Assembly: GCA_036499165.1 (NCBI GenBank)
Contig: DASYEE010000041.1
Location: 19,975-83,974 of the forward strand
Source: Galbitalea sp036499165
GTDB lineage: Bacteria > Actinomycetota > Actinomycetes > Actinomycetales > Microbacteriaceae
DNA length: 64,000 nucleotides
Direction: 5' to 3'
Below the pieces are notes generated by a model. It was not told the DNA's origin, ran no database searches, and saw only the letters and a list, made by a program, of their open reading frames with translations. Positions 42,796 to 51,651 of the stretch are shown piece after piece. The translations under genes and the position numbers were made by a program. The first letter of the stretch is position 1; each line of letters opens with the position of its first letter.

Positions 42796-43749
42796 ATGGC
42801 TCACCGCATCTCGATCCTTGATGACTACCAAAATGCAGCGCTGGGCGCGGCAGACTGGGCGCCCCTGGCTGCCGAATACACGATCGACGTGGTGCGGGAA
42901 CACATCGGCGATGCCGACCGATTGGTCGCGCGACTCGACGGCAGCCGGGTGATCGTCGCGATGCGGGAGCGCACGGCCTTTCCTCGAGAGGTCCTCGAGC
43001 GACTGCCATCCCTGCGGCTGTTGATTTCGACCGGCATGAAGAACCCCGGTATCGACCTGGCCGCCGCGGCAGAACTCGGCATCACCGTCAGCGGTACGGA
43101 GGGCTCGTGGGGAACTGTCACCGAGCTGGTGTTCGGCATGATGATCTCGCTCGGCAGGCACCTGGTGGACGAGGATGCCGCGGTGCATGCGGGCGGGTGG
43201 CAGCACACGCTGGGTCGCGGGCTCGCCGGGTCGACCCTCGGCATCCTCGGACTCGGCCGCCTCGGTGGCGAGGTCGCGGCGATTGCTCCGGCCTTCGGCA
43301 TGGATGTGATCGCCTGGAGTCCGCATCTCACGCAGGAGCGGGCGGACGAACACGGCGCCCGCGCGGTCGGCGAACGCGAGCTGTACAGCGCGTCCGACTT
43401 TCTCACCATTCACCTGCCGCTAGCGCGGGGCACCCGCGGGCTCGTCGGGCGAGAGCAATTGGGCTGGATGTCGCCGCGCTCCTACCTCATCAACACGTCG
43501 CGAGGTCCCATCGTCGACGAGGCGGCTCTCATCGAGGCGCTTCGCGCCGATCGAATCGCGGGAGCGGGTCTCGACGTATTCGACCTCGAGCCGTTGCCGG
43601 TCGAGCATCCGCTTCGGTCGTTGCCGAACGCGCTGCTCACACCGCACCTCGGGTATGTCACCGAGCAGACCTATGAGGTCTTCTACTCGCAGGCGGTCGA
43701 AGACATCCTGGGGTTCGACGCGGGCGAGCCCCTGCGGTTGCTAGGCTGA
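42796..43749 (+). CDS. D-2-hydroxyacid dehydrogenase
   Basis: 317 residues. D-isomer-specific NAD-dependent dehydrogenase: LISTGMKNPGIDLAAA, cofactor site GILGLGRLGGEVA, catalytic Arg in LINTSRGPIVDE, Glu in DVFDLEPLP, His in TPHLGYVT. Could be a glyoxylate/hydroxypyruvate reductase-like or phosphoglycerate dehydrogenase-like enzyme; lack of an ACT domain argues against SerA. TAGCTT (42785-42790) lies 5 nt before ATG. It sits just upstream of the glycine cleavage operon, so a link to glyoxylate/glycine metabolism is possible. Confidence 0.93.
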   Translation: MAHRISILDDYQNAALGAADWAPLAAEYTIDVVREHIGDADRLVARLDGSRVIVAMRERTAFPREVLERLPSLRLLISTGMKNPGIDLAAAAELGITVSGTEGSWGTVTELVFGMMISLGRHLVDEDAAVHAGGWQHTLGRGLAGSTLGILGLGRLGGEVAAIAPAFGMDVIAWSPHLTQERADEHGARAVGERELYSASDFLTIHLPLARGTRGLVGREQLGWMSPRSYLINTSRGPIVDEAALIEALRADRIAGAGLDVFDLEPLPVEHPLRSLPNALLTPHLGYVTEQTYEVFYSQAVEDILGFDAGEPLRLLG

Positions 43750-43782
43750 ACCCACAATCGAACATCGGGCCGCGTACGCGAT

Positions 43783-43970
43783 GCGGGAGAGCTCACACCG
43801 GTTCCTGAACAACAGGGCGCGGGGTGAGCACCGAAGGAGCAAGCCTCCCCGCCAATCTCTCAGGTTTATGTACCGCATCGAACTGGCCACTCTGGAAAGC
43901 GCGACGTGTCGCCGCCGACGGTGAAAGCCGGCCCTGAAGGGTCGACGAAACTCTCAGGCCAATGACAGAG
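43783..43970 (+). ncRNA. Tandem glycine riboswitch
   Basis: Two aptamers in series. Aptamer 1 (43783-43876): GCGGGAGAG, CACCGAAGGAGCAA, AATCTCTCAGG, closing TACCGC. Aptamer 2 (about 43890-43970): CACTCTGGAAAGCG, GCCGACGGTGAAAG, GAAACTCTCAGGCCAATGACAGAG. These are the conserved cores of the glycine-binding gcvT motif, separated by a short linker. Located 39 nt upstream of gcvT, which encodes glycine breakdown, so glycine should switch the operon on. Confidence 0.96.
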
Positions 43971-43972
43971 GG

Positions 43973-44008
43973 GGAGTTCTTGTCCAGCCCATAACACTGG
44001 AGAACTCC
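43973..44008 (+). promoter_or_regulatory. Riboswitch expression platform masking the gcvT ribosome site
   Basis: GGAGTTCT (43973-43980) and AGAACTCC (44001-44008) are perfect complements closing a 20-nt loop. The 3' arm holds part of the Shine-Dalgarno GGAG (43999-44002) and ends directly at the GTG start (44009). No T-run, so translational control fits better than termination. Confidence 0.75.
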
Positions 44009-45157
44009 GTGACCGATACCGATAACAGAACCGACAACGCAGCCGAGCGCCTGTCTCCCTTGAACCGCATCCACGTGGCTGCGGGGGCCAGCTTCACCGA
44101 CTTCGCTGGCTGGCAGATGCCGGTGCGCTACAGCTCAGACCTCGCCGAGCACGCGGCCGTCCGCACCGCAGCGGGGCTCTTCGACCTCTCGCACATGGCT
44201 GAAATCCTGATTCTTGGTCCGGAGGCATCCGATGCGCTCGACTATGCGCTCGCTGGCAAGATCTCGGCGATCGCGATCGGGCAGGCGAAGTACAGCCTGC
44301 TGCTGTCGCGTGACGGCGGCATTGTCGACGATCTCGTTGTGTACCGCACGGGGGAGGACCGCTACCTGGTGGTGGCGAACGCGTCCAATCGCGCAGTCGT
44401 CGCCGAGGAGTTGCTCGAACGCTGTTCGCCGTTCGAGTGCGACGTATTCGACACCAGCGACGACATCGCGCTGATCGCCATCCAGGGTCCGAAGGCGTAT
44501 GAGATCCTCAGCCAGGTGCCGGGAGTGGATGTGGCGGGCCTCGAAGACCTGAAGTACTACTGGGCGACCGCAGGCCGCTTCAACCACGAACACGAGCTCC
44601 TGGTTGCGCGAACCGGATACACCGGAGAAGACGGCTTCGAGCTGTACGTTGCACCGGATGTCGCCCCCGCGCTGTGGGAAGCGGTCATGGACACGGGCGC
44701 AGGCTCCGGCCTCGTGCCGGCGGGCCTTGCGAGTCGTGACACCCTTCGTCTCGAGGCAGGGATGCCGCTCTACGGCCACGAGCTCGGGCTCGACACCTTC
44801 CCGGCGCAGGCCGGGCTCGGCCGTGTCGTCAACCTGAAGAAGGATGGCGACTTCGTCGGTCGCGCCGCGGTCGAGGCGGGCGCGGCAGCCGGAGCACGCG
44901 TGCTGGTCGGCCTGCGAGCAGCCGGCAAGCGAGCCGGTCGCGCAGACTACGAGGTCTTCGCTACGGCCGAAGGCGGCGAGTCCGTCGGAGTAATCACGAG
45001 TGGCGCTCTCTCGCCGACCCTCGGCTATCCGATCGCCATGGCCTATGTCGACCCCGCAAACGCGAGCGACGGCGCTGACCTGTTCATCGATGTCCGCGGC
45101 ACGCGCGTCGCGGCGTCCGTCGTTTCCCTTCCCTTCTATAAGAGAGAGTCCAACTGA
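44009..45157 (+). CDS. gcvT: Glycine cleavage system T protein (aminomethyltransferase)
   Basis: 382 residues. Transfers the methylene group from the aminomethyl-lipoyl H protein to tetrahydrofolate and releases ammonia. Motifs: GASFTDFAGWQMPVRY, AAGLFDLSHMAEI (catalytic Asp region), LVVANASNR, GEDGFELYV, RDTLRLEAGMPLYGHEL, and the C-terminal barrel with GVITSGALSPTLGYPIAMAYV. GTG start with GGAG 6 nt upstream, inside the riboswitch hairpin. Stop overlaps gcvH ATG by 1 nt. Confidence 0.97.
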   Translation: MTDTDNRTDNAAERLSPLNRIHVAAGASFTDFAGWQMPVRYSSDLAEHAAVRTAAGLFDLSHMAEILILGPEASDALDYALAGKISAIAIGQAKYSLLLSRDGGIVDDLVVYRTGEDRYLVVANASNRAVVAEELLERCSPFECDVFDTSDDIALIAIQGPKAYEILSQVPGVDVAGLEDLKYYWATAGRFNHEHELLVARTGYTGEDGFELYVAPDVAPALWEAVMDTGAGSGLVPAGLASRDTLRLEAGMPLYGHELGLDTFPAQAGLGRVVNLKKDGDFVGRAAVEAGAAAGARVLVGLRAAGKRAGRADYEVFATAEGGESVGVITSGALSPTLGYPIAMAYVDPANASDGADLFIDVRGTRVAASVVSLPFYKRESN

Positions 45158-45528
45158 TGGCTGACAAGACCACGCTGCAGTACACCGCAGACCACGAGTG
45201 GGTGTTCGTCGACGGGTCGATCGCGACCGTCGGCATCACCGCGTACGCCGCGGAGAAGCTGGGCGACGTTGTGTTCGTCGAGCTGCCGGAGGCAGGTTCG
45301 AGCGTTGCTGAGGGCAAGGTCGTCGGCGAGATCGAGTCGACCAAGTCGGTGGGCGAGCTGTTCGCGCCGGTGAACGGCACGGTCGTCGAGGCAAACGACG
45401 CGGTGGTTTCATCGCCCGAACTGGTCAATTCCGACCCGTTCGGCGATGGCTGGCTCATCAAGGTGGAGTTCACCGAGCTCCCGTCCCTGCTCAGCTACGA
45501 GGAGTACTCGAAGCTGGTGGGCGAATAG
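45157..45528 (+). CDS. gcvH: Glycine cleavage system H protein
   Basis: 123 residues; lipoyl carrier that shuttles the aminomethyl group between P, T and L proteins. YTADHEWV near the start, lipoylation Lys63 in EIESTKSVGEL, and the C-terminal DPFGDGWLIKVE followed by SYEEYSKLVG. Stop overlaps the gcvP GTG. No lipoyl ligase or L protein gene lies in the window, so these are supplied from elsewhere. Confidence 0.97.
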   Translation: MADKTTLQYTADHEWVFVDGSIATVGITAYAAEKLGDVVFVELPEAGSSVAEGKVVGEIESTKSVGELFAPVNGTVVEANDAVVSSPELVNSDPFGDGWLIKVEFTELPSLLSYEEYSKLVGE

Positions 45529-48431
45529 TGGGCGAGCGTTTCCAGGATCGCCACATCGGAACGGACTCGGTAGCGCAGCTCGAGATGCTGTCTGCGGTCG
45601 GGTACGACTCCGTCGAGGAGCTCGTGTTGGCGGCTGTACCGGAGGCCATCCAGGTTGAGCCGCTCGCGACCTCCACCATTCCGCCGGCTGCGACCGAGCG
45701 CGAGGCGCTCGCTGAACTGCGGACGCTGGCTGGGCGAAACACCGTGCGTCGGTCAATGATCGGCCTCGGGTACTACGACACGATCACGCCGGCCGTCATC
45801 AAGCGCAACGTGTTGGAGAACCCCAGCTGGTACACCGCATACACGCCATACCAACCGGAGATCAGCCAGGGCCGCCTCGAGGCACTCATCAACTTCCAAA
45901 CGATGGTCGAAGATCTCACCGGCCTCGACATCGCGAATGCGTCGATGCTCGATGAGGGCACTGCCGTCGTCGAGGGGATGCTTCTGGCGCGCCGGGCTTC
46001 GAAGTCGTCGTCGAACGTGTTTTTGGTCGACGCGGATGCGCTGCCCCAGACCAAAGCGCTACTCGCGAATCGCGCGGCTGCAGTCGGTATCCAGCTGCAC
46101 GAAACCGCATATGACCTCGACGCTGCCGACGTGCCAGAACTCGACGTCTTCGGTGCATTCATCCAGTACCCCGGCGCATCCGGCCGCATCTGGGACCCGT
46201 CGGCGGTCATCGCGGCGGTCAAGGCGCAGGGTGGCCTCGCCGTCGTAGCCGCCGATCTGCTCGCGTTGACGCTCCTGAAGTCGCCGGGGGAGCTCGGAGC
46301 GGATGTCGCCGTCGGCACGTCGCAGCGGTTCGGTGTCCCGATGGGTCTCGGTGGTCCTCACGCCGGCTACATGGCCGTCAAGAAGGGGCTCGAGCGCCAG
46401 CTGCCCGGGCGCCTCGTCGGTGTCTCACAGGATGCCGCCGGTCATCCCGCCTACCGCCTCAGCCTGCAGGCCCGCGAGCAGCACATTCGCCGCGAGAAGG
46501 CGACATCCAACATCTGCACCGCGCAGGTCCTCCTTGCCGTCATGGCGTCGATGTACGCGGTCTACCACGGGCCAGACGGCCTCCGTCGGATCGCACAGCG
46601 GGTCCACGCCGAGACTGCGCTTATCGCGCGGGAGCTGCGGCAGGCCGGCGTCGATGTGCGCAGCGCGAGCTACTTCGACACGCTCGAGGTCGGCGTCGTC
46701 GATGCGGAGGCGACGCTCGCGGCTGCGACTGAGCAGAACATCAATCTGCGAAAAGTCGATGCAACGACCGTCGCGCTGAGCGTCGATGAGGCGTGGACAG
46801 ATCTCACGGGAGCGACGGCGGATCTCCTCGGTGTGTTCGGTGTCGAGGCGAAGGAGGGCTGGGGCGAGATTTCGTCGCGCACCGTCCGGGAATTTGAAGT
46901 CGAGCTTGCGCGCACCAGCGACTTCCTCACGCATCCGGTCTTCAACACGCATCGCAGCGAGACCGCGATGATGCGCTACCTGAAGTATCTGGCTGACAAG
47001 GACTACGCGCTCGACCGCGGCATGATCCCACTCGGTTCGTGCACGATGAAGCTCAACGCCGCCACCGAGATGGAGGCGGTGACCTGGCCGGAGTTCGGAG
47101 CGATTCACCCCTTCGCTCCCGAGGCAGACATTGTTGGCTATCTCGACCTCATCGAGCAGCTGCAGGGCTGGCTCGCCGAGGTCACCGGCTACGACGAGGT
47201 GTCGTTGCAGCCGAACGCCGGCAGCCAGGGCGAGCTTGCCGGGCTGCTGGCGATTCGCGGGTATCACCACTCGCGGGGCGACCAGCATCGCGCGGTGTGC
47301 CTGATTCCCGCATCCGCTCACGGCACGAACGCCGCCAGCGCGGTGCTCGCAGGCATGAAGGTCGTCGTTGTTGCAACGAATGACCTCGGCAACGTCGACC
47401 TCGACGACCTGCGGGCGAAGATCACAGAGCACGCCGAGAATCTCGCCGCGCTCATGATCACCTACCCGTCGACGCACGGCGTGTACGAGCACGAGGTGCG
47501 CGACATCACCGACGCGGTGCACGCGGCCGGCGGACAGGTCTACGTGGATGGTGCCAACCTCAACGCGCTCCTCGGTTACGCCCGCTTCGGCGACTTCGGC
47601 GGAGACGTTTCCCACCTGAACCTGCACAAGACGTTCTGCATCCCGCACGGCGGCGGTGGCCCCGGGGTTGGCCCGGTCGCGGCGAAGGCGCACCTCGCGC
47701 CTTTCCTGCCCGGACATCCGCTCGCCCAGCGCGACACGATCGGGAACCGCACCGACGCCGATTTGCCCTGGCACCGCAACATCGTCTCGGCCGCGCCATA
47801 CGGAAGCCCGAGCATCCTGCCGATCTCGTGGGCGTACGTGCGCATGATGGGAGCGGAGGGCCTGAAGGCGGCAACGGGCGCGGCTGTGCTCGCAGCCAAC
47901 TATGTTGCGGCACGGCTTCGTGACCACTATCCGGTGCTCTATGCGGGCGACAACGGACTCGTCGCGCACGAGTGCATCCTCGACGTACGCCCGCTCACCG
48001 AGGCGACCGGCGTGACCGTGGACGACGTGGCCAAGCGCCTGATCGACTACGGGTTCCACGCTCCGACGATGTCATTCCCGGTTGCCGGAACGCTGATGGT
48101 CGAACCGACCGAGAGCGAAGACCTCGCCGAGATCGACCGGTTCATCGCCGCGATGATCGCGATCAAGGCAGAAGCGGATGCCGTCGCCGCCGGTCGTTGG
48201 CCGGCCGACGACAACCCGCTGGTGCACGCTCCCCACACCGCGCAGGCCGTAATCATGGGCGATTCGGGGACGGACGAGTGGGCGCACGCATACACGCGTG
48301 AGGAGGCGGTCTACCCGGTCCGTTCGCTCATCCGCGGCAAGTACTGGCCACCCGTGCGCCGCATCGACCAGGCCTATGGTGACCGCAACCTCGTGTGCGC
48401 GTGCCCGCCGATCGAGGCGTTCGCCGACTAG
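45528..48431 (+). CDS. gcvP: Glycine dehydrogenase (decarboxylating), P protein
   Basis: 967 residues, the single-chain P protein (fusion of the P1 and P2 halves). Opens with RHIG and EMLSAVGYDSVEEL; PLP-binding Lys701 in NLHKTFCIPHGGGGPG; glycine-rich segment PHGGGGPGVGP; LSLQAREQHIRREKATSNICTAQ in the N-terminal half. Decarboxylates glycine and loads the H protein. GTG start overlaps the gcvH stop by 1 nt. Same operon and control as gcvT. Confidence 0.97.
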   Translation: MGERFQDRHIGTDSVAQLEMLSAVGYDSVEELVLAAVPEAIQVEPLATSTIPPAATEREALAELRTLAGRNTVRRSMIGLGYYDTITPAVIKRNVLENPSWYTAYTPYQPEISQGRLEALINFQTMVEDLTGLDIANASMLDEGTAVVEGMLLARRASKSSSNVFLVDADALPQTKALLANRAAAVGIQLHETAYDLDAADVPELDVFGAFIQYPGASGRIWDPSAVIAAVKAQGGLAVVAADLLALTLLKSPGELGADVAVGTSQRFGVPMGLGGPHAGYMAVKKGLERQLPGRLVGVSQDAAGHPAYRLSLQAREQHIRREKATSNICTAQVLLAVMASMYAVYHGPDGLRRIAQRVHAETALIARELRQAGVDVRSASYFDTLEVGVVDAEATLAAATEQNINLRKVDATTVALSVDEAWTDLTGATADLLGVFGVEAKEGWGEISSRTVREFEVELARTSDFLTHPVFNTHRSETAMMRYLKYLADKDYALDRGMIPLGSCTMKLNAATEMEAVTWPEFGAIHPFAPEADIVGYLDLIEQLQGWLAEVTGYDEVSLQPNAGSQGELAGLLAIRGYHHSRGDQHRAVCLIPASAHGTNAASAVLAGMKVVVVATNDLGNVDLDDLRAKITEHAENLAALMITYPSTHGVYEHEVRDITDAVHAAGGQVYVDGANLNALLGYARFGDFGGDVSHLNLHKTFCIPHGGGGPGVGPVAAKAHLAPFLPGHPLAQRDTIGNRTDADLPWHRNIVSAAPYGSPSILPISWAYVRMMGAEGLKAATGAAVLAANYVAARLRDHYPVLYAGDNGLVAHECILDVRPLTEATGVTVDDVAKRLIDYGFHAPTMSFPVAGTLMVEPTESEDLAEIDRFIAAMIAIKAEADAVAAGRWPADDNPLVHAPHTAQAVIMGDSGTDEWAHAYTREEAVYPVRSLIRGKYWPPVRRIDQAYGDRNLVCACPPIEAFAD

Positions 48432-48469
48432 TTCCGACCGCTGACCAGCTGACCTTTCACACACATCCT

Positions 48470-48543
48470 AAAGTCGGTAAAACGGCGCGCCCTCCGCGTG
48501 TCGTGTGCCACCGGCGCGGCGTGTTGCGGGGGATACCGACTTT
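48470..48543. terminator. Long-range inverted repeat between convergent genes
   Basis: AAAGTCGGTA (48470-48479) and TACCGACTTT (48534-48543) are perfect 10-bp complements enclosing a 54-bp GC-rich loop containing GGCGCGCC. Read from either side it could end gcvP or the protease transcript, but the loop is unusually long. Confidence 0.45.
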
Positions 48544-48561
48544 GCGAAGGGCAGTTCACCC

Positions 48562-49371
48562 CTACAACAGTCCGGGGAAGGTCGCCTTCGCCCAGCCGTA
48601 GCCGACGAAGGTTGCGGCGTCGATGAGGAAGTGCGCGACGACGAAGGGCAGCAGTCGTCCGTAGCGCGTGTACAGCCACCCGAAGATGACGCCCATGATG
48701 AAGTTTCCGACGAATCCGCCGTATCCCTGGTACAGGTGGTAGCTGCCGCGAAATACCGCGGTCGAGAGGATGATCGTCCACTTACCGAGACCGAGTTCAC
48801 GCAGGCGCGCATAGAGGTAGCCGATCACGATGAACTCCTCCTGCAGGGCAGCGCGAAGTGCCGAGAGCAGCAGGATCGGAATCGCCCACCAGTAGGCGGG
48901 AAGGCTGTCCGCCGAGATACTGACGGCCAGGTGAATCGCTCGTGCGCCGAGGTAAACACCGATTCCGCCGGCACCGATCACCAGGGCGAGCAGGATGCCG
49001 GAGCCGAGATCCCGCCAGGGCCGGCGGAAATCGACGCCGAGGCGAGCGAGATGGGGCGCGGCCGCCTGCCACATGATGTAGATGACGAGTGCGACAGGGA
49101 CGAGGTCGACCATCAGCCCAAGCAGCTGGTAGATGAAGTCAAACGCGGGCCGGGAGCTGAGTGAGCCGTTGAGCGCGACCGATTGGCTGCTCAGCGACTT
49201 CGTGCGGGTGCTGAAGTCGACCAGGTTGACGATCGCATAGACAGAGGATGCGCCGAGCGAGAGCCCGAGGACGAGCGCGATCTCGCCCCACACACGTCCG
49301 CGAGTTTGTGGAGTCCCGACGGTTGGCGGCCCGAATCGGGGTACGTCGACGCCGGATTCTGACAACTTCAT
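48562..49371 (-). CDS. CPBP-family intramembrane glutamic protease
   Basis: 269 residues, eight membrane segments. Abi/CAAX motif set: motif 1 QEEFIVIGYLYARL (Glu-Glu and following Arg), motif 2 FRGSYHLYQG (FxxxxH), motif 4 HFLIDA (HxxxD). Variant with YLxxR instead of FRGxL is common in Actinobacteria. Substrates unknown; some members process peptides or confer bacteriocin immunity. Convergent with gcvP. Confidence 0.92.
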   Translation of the reverse strand: MKLSESGVDVPRFGPPTVGTPQTRGRVWGEIALVLGLSLGASSVYAIVNLVDFSTRTKSLSSQSVALNGSLSSRPAFDFIYQLLGLMVDLVPVALVIYIMWQAAAPHLARLGVDFRRPWRDLGSGILLALVIGAGGIGVYLGARAIHLAVSISADSLPAYWWAIPILLLSALRAALQEEFIVIGYLYARLRELGLGKWTIILSTAVFRGSYHLYQGYGGFVGNFIMGVIFGWLYTRYGRLLPFVVAHFLIDAATFVGYGWAKATFPGLL

Positions 49372-49540
49372 TCGACCCGTTTTCCTGTCATTTGGGCGAC
49401 CTCTCGCCGAATCCCGGTTTTCATGGTATGCCGCCGTTCGCGCCGTTATGTCTCGTGCCGCGTCGGCCCTTGCAATTAAATTGCGTTTGAGGTCCAGCCG
49501 GTTGAAGATTCTTGCATGGGGCGCAAGGATTGTTTACGTG

Positions 49541-49558
49541 CGTTACCAATGTGTAACG
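49541..49558. promoter_or_regulatory. Palindrome upstream of the peptide ABC operon
   Basis: CGTTAC-CAATGT-GTAACG, perfect 6-bp arms, 15 bp upstream of the predicted -35. A candidate activator or repressor site. Confidence 0.5.
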
Positions 49559-49572
49559 TTTCCCCATACAGT

Positions 49573-49601
49573 TTGGCGAAGGTTGTCACCCGTTCTAGTG
49601 T
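49573..49601 (+). promoter_or_regulatory. Candidate promoter of the peptide ABC operon
   Basis: TTGGCG (49573-49578), 17-bp spacer, TAGTGT (49596-49601). Predicted start near 49608 leaves a leader of about 62 nt ending in AGGAGG. The rest of the 298-bp gap (49372-49669) shows no gene. Confidence 0.55.
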
Positions 49602-49669
49602 GGCTCTTATTAAGCGAGGCTGGGCGCTAGGAATCGCCCTGTCTTCGCGCATCTTGCACAGGAGGAAAA

Positions 49670-51448
49670 TTGAAACTCAAGCGCATCGGGGTGATTACCG
49701 CAATTGTGGCGGTAGGCGCCTTGGCTTTGTCTGGCTGCTCGGCAGGATCGGGCGACCAGTCCGAAATTGTCTCGGGTACGTCGATCACAGTCGCACAGAA
49801 CCAGCCTTTTACGTCGTATAACGGGGCTTCCGCCACCGGAAACACGACGTACAACACGAACATCACCTACATGACGCAGCTGGGGTTCAACTACTACGAC
49901 TCAACGCCGAAGCTGATCAAGAACACGAAGTTCGGCACGTACAAGGCGCTCAGCACCAATCCGCTCACCATCCAGTACACAGTCAACAAGGGTGTGAAGT
50001 GGTCAGACGGCACGCAGGTTGGTGCCGCAGACATGATGCTCGCGTGGGCAAGCGGCCTCAGCAAGTACAACGACCCTAAGGGCGTCAACTTCAGCGCCGC
50101 GGGTGCAGGCCTCCTCGACCTGGTCAAGGATGTCCCCAAGGTCTCCGACGGCGGACGCACAATCACGATCAAGTACGACCAGCCGTACGTCGACTGGGAG
50201 GTCAACCTCGAGCCAGGACTGCCAGCACAGGCTGTCTACGAAGAGGCCTTCCCGAACGTGAAGAACGGTGCGACGGCTGACAAGGACCTGATCAAGGCCT
50301 TCCAGACCGACGACACGGCGACGATCACGAAGATCGCCCAGGCGTGGAGCACCAAGTTCGACATGACGAGCCTTCCGACTGACAAGAAGCTCTACCTCTC
50401 CGACGGCCCGTACGTCATCTCGAAGCTGGTCAAGAACCAGTACGTGACGCTCGTCGCCAACAAGAAGTACAAGGGATGGGGCCCGGAGCCCAAGGTCTCG
50501 AAGATCACTGTTCGCGACATCCCGGACGAGACCGCTCAGGTCCAGGCACTGCAGAACGGTGAGATCAGCGTCAGCTATGGCCAGGCGGATGCCGACACCG
50601 TTTCGGCGCTGAAGGGTCTCTCGGGCGTCACGACGACCACGACGCCAACCTCGAGCTACGAGCACGTCGACCTCACGTTCGACAACAAGGGACCGTTCGA
50701 CCCGGCCAGTTATGGCGGCGACGCAGCCAAGGCTCTCGCCGTTCGCCAGGCATTCCTGAAGGCCCTGCCTCGCCAGGACATCGTCACCAAGCTGATCAAC
50801 CCGATCGCCGCCAACGAGAAGCTCGACGACTCGCAGACGCTCCTCCCGGGCGCTGCTGGTTACGACGACTCGGTTGCAGCCAACGGTTCCTCCGCTTACC
50901 AGACGGTCGACATCCCGGGTGCGCAGGCCCTGCTCAAGCAGGCGGGCGTGAAGGCTCCCGTGAACGTCAACTTCATGTACGCGAAGTCAAACCCGCGTCG
51001 TGCAGCTGAGTTCGCGCTCATCCAGGCCTCGGAGAAGCAGGCTGGCTTCAACGTCATCGACAAGGGCAACGATGACTGGGGCTCGCTGCTTGGCAACAAG
51101 AGCTACGACGCGGTCCTCTTCGCGTGGCAGTTCACGTCGCTCGCAGTGACCGGTGCGCAGGCGCAGTTCACCACCGGTGGTGGCTCGAACTACAGCGGCT
51201 ACAGCAACGCGGACGTCGACGCGGCGTACAAGAAGCTGCAGTCCGACTACAACAAGGCAGAGCAGATCCAGCTTCTGCAGCAGATCGATAAGGATGTCTG
51301 GGCGGACGCGTACGGTGTGACGCTGTTCCAGTTCCCCGATGTCACGGCATTCTCGAACAAGGTCAAGAACGTGAAGGACGCGCCTCTTGCGCCCAACGTG
51401 TTCTGGAACTACTTCGACTGGACTTCTCCGAAGTCGTCAGCCAAGTAG
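49670..51448 (+). CDS. Oligopeptide-type ABC transporter substrate-binding lipoprotein
   Basis: 592 residues from TTG 49670 (AGGAGG 4 nt upstream). Signal peptide and lipobox LSGC (Cys23), then an SBP_bac_5 fold: YTVNKGVKWSDGTQVGAADMMLAW, LPTDKKLYLSDGPYVISKLVKNQYVTLVANKKYKGWGP, VRQAFLKALPRQDIV. Family 5 binding proteins capture peptides or similar ligands. First gene of an importer whose second binding protein, at the end of the cluster, is its paralogue. Ligand unknown. Confidence 0.95.
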   Translation: MKLKRIGVITAIVAVGALALSGCSAGSGDQSEIVSGTSITVAQNQPFTSYNGASATGNTTYNTNITYMTQLGFNYYDSTPKLIKNTKFGTYKALSTNPLTIQYTVNKGVKWSDGTQVGAADMMLAWASGLSKYNDPKGVNFSAAGAGLLDLVKDVPKVSDGGRTITIKYDQPYVDWEVNLEPGLPAQAVYEEAFPNVKNGATADKDLIKAFQTDDTATITKIAQAWSTKFDMTSLPTDKKLYLSDGPYVISKLVKNQYVTLVANKKYKGWGPEPKVSKITVRDIPDETAQVQALQNGEISVSYGQADADTVSALKGLSGVTTTTTPTSSYEHVDLTFDNKGPFDPASYGGDAAKALAVRQAFLKALPRQDIVTKLINPIAANEKLDDSQTLLPGAAGYDDSVAANGSSAYQTVDIPGAQALLKQAGVKAPVNVNFMYAKSNPRRAAEFALIQASEKQAGFNVIDKGNDDWGSLLGNKSYDAVLFAWQFTSLAVTGAQAQFTTGGGSNYSGYSNADVDAAYKKLQSDYNKAEQIQLLQQIDKDVWADAYGVTLFQFPDVTAFSNKVKNVKDAPLAPNVFWNYFDWTSPKSSAK

Positions 51449-51488
51449 TTACAAGCGACCCTTCACAAGAGAAGGTCAGCGATCCAAC

Positions 51489-51522
51489 GGTGCTGGGGGC
51501 GGCGAAAGCTGCTCCCAGCACC
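51489..51522 (+). promoter_or_regulatory. Strong hairpin between binding protein and permease genes
   Basis: GGTGCTGGG (51489-51497) and CCCAGCACC (51514-51522), with further G-C pairs inside and a GAAA tetraloop. No T-run. Placed in the 203-bp gap after the binding-protein gene, it probably stabilises that message or lowers read-through into the permeases. Confidence 0.7.
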
Positions 51523-51651
51523 ATCGCGAGTCGGCCAGAAGAGATCCCCCTCGAGACCGCCGGCTCTCTCAGAGAGACACACCCCAATGACCCAGCCCAA
51601 TATTCTTGGCCAACGCCTTTCCGGCACAGCTGAAGCAACGAGGCTTCTCCA

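Noticed and set aside
46425..48059. 544-codon reading frame antisense to gcvP
   Set aside because: It lies fully inside gcvP on the other strand, has no recognisable domains, and long antisense frames are expected at this GC content and codon usage.
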